Below are positions 10,875 through 12,219 of a stretch of DNA of 12,219 nucleotides, piece by piece. The stretch comes from Candidatus Aenigmatarchaeota archaeon. GTDB taxonomy: Archaea; Aenigmatarchaeota; Aenigmatarchaeia; QMZP01. The notes beneath the pieces were generated by a model that saw only the letters and a list, made by a program, of their open reading frames with translations, was not told the origin of the DNA and did not search any database. Where the stretch lies: the NCBI GenBank assembly GCA_016202785.1, contig JACQOC010000063.1:1-12219 (forward strand), in the 5' to 3' direction. Numbering within the stretch: position 1 is the stretch's first letter; every line of letters starts with the position of its first letter. The position numbers were made by a program, and so were the translations under genes.

Positions 10875-12219
10875 TACTCCCATTCTATCGTGGCCGGCGG
10901 CTTGTCGGTAATGTCGATGCACACGCCCTCGACGCCGCCGAGCGCCTCGATTTCCTTGCTGGCCATGATCTTTTCCGCCATTTCCTGCAGGCAGGCCCAG
11001 GGCATTTCCCCCGGCTTCTCCAACGGCCGTGCGGTCATGAAGTCTTCGGTAGCAACGTCCCGGATGCAGACCCACGGCCTGCTTATTCCCGGGAACAGCA
11101 CGACCGGCATCTGGCTGACCCGGTCGTATAGGCCGCTCTCGGCCAATACACTATTGGCTATGCTGTCCGCCTCCCGGAGCAAATCCAAGTGCTCCTTACC
11201 GAGCGACAGCTGGCACAGCCGCTCCGCGCTCCGTTGCGGGATCTCCTGCTCAGCCTGCAGCACGTAGACCACCCGGTTCACTTGCCGTGTGGTCTTGACC
11301 ATCCGTTCGCAGGCCTTACGCATGCCCTTCCAGTCCTGCTTGCCGGTGAGCATGGCCACGTTCCTGTAGGTCCTTGCGTCGCCCTGCACTCCCACCGACT
11401 TGACGGGCAACACGGCTATTTCGAAGCCATGCTCTTTGGCGATCTTGCGGCAGTCCTCTATGCCTTTTTTCCAGTCGCCGACGTAACCCAGGTTGGAGAT
11501 TATCCTTACGCCCAACCCTGGCCCGGGAAACGGATGCCGCGAGTAAACTCCCTTCGGTATGCCCAGCATGGCTGACAGCTTCCGCACCTCATCCTTGAAA
11601 ATGTCGCGGTTCGGCTCAATCACCCGGCCTTCCTGCCTAAGTTTCTCTATCAAGGGCGAGGCTACGTTATGATGGGTCTTGATCTTGTCGGCCTTGTCGC
11701 CGCTGCCCTTGCCGCTCTCGATCAAATCTGTGTATAAGGTGCCCTGCACCAAGTAGGTCTTGCCGATGTCTAGGCCCAGCTTGCCGACTTCTGCCTCGAA
11801 CGCCTTGACAAATAGGTCGCCGATGATCTTGCGCTTCTCCTCCGGCTCGTGCACGTCCGCTAGCGCGGCCAGGAACGCCTGGCTGCAGTCGACGACCTCG
11901 AGGCCGATGCCGAGCTTCTGCAATGATTGTTTCACCAGCCGGCTCTCGTCCTTGCGCAAAAGGCCGGTGTCCATATGGATCGCGTGCAGCCTTTTGCCTA
12001 GCGCCTTCCCGGCCAGCAGGCAGGCTAGGACCGAGTCTATGCCGCCGCTCACTAGCGCCAGCGCGTGGCCGTTTTTGACCGTCTCCTTGATTTCCTTCTC
12101 CATCGCTTCCGCGTAGTTGCCCATCTTCCATTCCGCCTTGCAGCGGCAGATGCCGAACACGAAGTTGCTGAGGATTTCGATGCCTCTCTCGGTGTGCAGG
12201 ACTTCCGGATGGAACTGCA
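10874..12219 (-). CDS. guaA: GMP synthase (glutamine-hydrolysing), glutaminase domain fused; 5' end outside window
   Basis: The open frame runs off the right edge. The first visible residues, QFHPEVLHTERGIEILSNFV, are the end of a class I glutamine amidotransferase domain with the catalytic His and Glu (FHPE). After the linker GICRCKAEWKMGNYAEAMEK comes the ATP pyrophosphatase domain with its PP-loop SGGIDSVLA, then HHNVASPLIEKLRQEGRVIE, RHPFPGPGLGVR and the dimerisation domain ending in DITDKPPATIEWE. It makes GMP from XMP, glutamine and ATP. Many archaea encode glutaminase and synthetase as separate proteins; here they are one chain, as in bacteria. A GTG at 12160 is an internal codon, not a start. 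With purE it marks purine synthesis in this genome. Confidence 0.95.
   Translation of the reverse strand, partial: QFHPEVLHTERGIEILSNFVFGICRCKAEWKMGNYAEAMEKEIKETVKNGHALALVSGGIDSVLACLLAGKALGKRLHAIHMDTGLLRKDESRLVKQSLQKLGIGLEVVDCSQAFLAALADVHEPEEKRKIIGDLFVKAFEAEVGKLGLDIGKTYLVQGTLYTDLIESGKGSGDKADKIKTHHNVASPLIEKLRQEGRVIEPNRDIFKDEVRKLSAMLGIPKGVYSRHPFPGPGLGVRIISNLGYVGDWKKGIEDCRKIAKEHGFEIAVLPVKSVGVQGDARTYRNVAMLTGKQDWKGMRKACERMVKTTRQVNRVVYVLQAEQEIPQRSAERLCQLSLGKEHLDLLREADSIANSVLAESGLYDRVSQMPVVLFPGISRPWVCIRDVATEDFMTARPLEKPGEMPWACLQEMAEKIMASKEIEALGGVEGVCIDITDKPPATIEWE

Overview
This looks like a piece of an archaeal genome, most plausibly a DPANN-type or euryarchaeal lineage. The evidence is an archaeal RNA polymerase subunit (Rpo10/RpoN), ribosomal proteins eS24 and eS31 side by side, a RadB recombinase paralogue, an archaeal-type TyrRS, a DUF357-like domain, and TATA-like boxes centred 24-28 bases before many start codons (leaderless transcripts). 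The DPANN suggestion is inference from the mix of small genes. Genes are packed on both strands. The longest stretch without a confident gene is about 275 bases (542-816), and no rRNA, tRNA, CRISPR or insertion sequence is visible.

Left part (1-2871): the start of a GrpE co-chaperone carrying an N-terminal DUF357-like domain, read leftward off the window; purE (purine synthesis) on the plus strand; and on the minus strand tyrosyl-tRNA synthetase, a possible 27-residue leaderless small protein, and a winged-helix regulator that meets purE tail to tail.

Middle (2911-6065): a cassette with lower G+C than its surroundings. A GNAT acetyltransferase and a group II PLP-dependent decarboxylase homologue form a minus-strand operon, divergent from an Lrp/AsnC regulator. 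Two GAAT-N3-ATTC palindromes in the shared promoter region are candidate operators. Next comes an AbrB/MazE-type antitoxin-like gene followed by a 25-codon PIN-toxin-like remnant. The decarboxylase has two active-site His-to-Asn changes by eye alignment, so its chemistry may differ from simple decarboxylation.

Right part (6066-12219): RadB recombinase, a 10-TM EamA transporter, the eS24-eS31 operon divergent from a GbsR/MarR-like regulator, rpoN, an UPF0173-like metallo-beta-lactamase-fold hydrolase, a winged-helix regulator translationally coupled to a pyrroline-5-carboxylate-reductase-like dehydrogenase, and most of a GMP synthase with its glutaminase domain fused (start outside the window). 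The two winged-helix proteins at 1210-1605 and 10524-10793 look like paralogues.

Two modes of translation start can be read. Promoter-proximal genes have TATA boxes about 25 bases before ATG and no Shine-Dalgarno site, while operon-internal or leadered genes (GNAT, eS31, the reductase) have GGAGG or GAGG-type sites.
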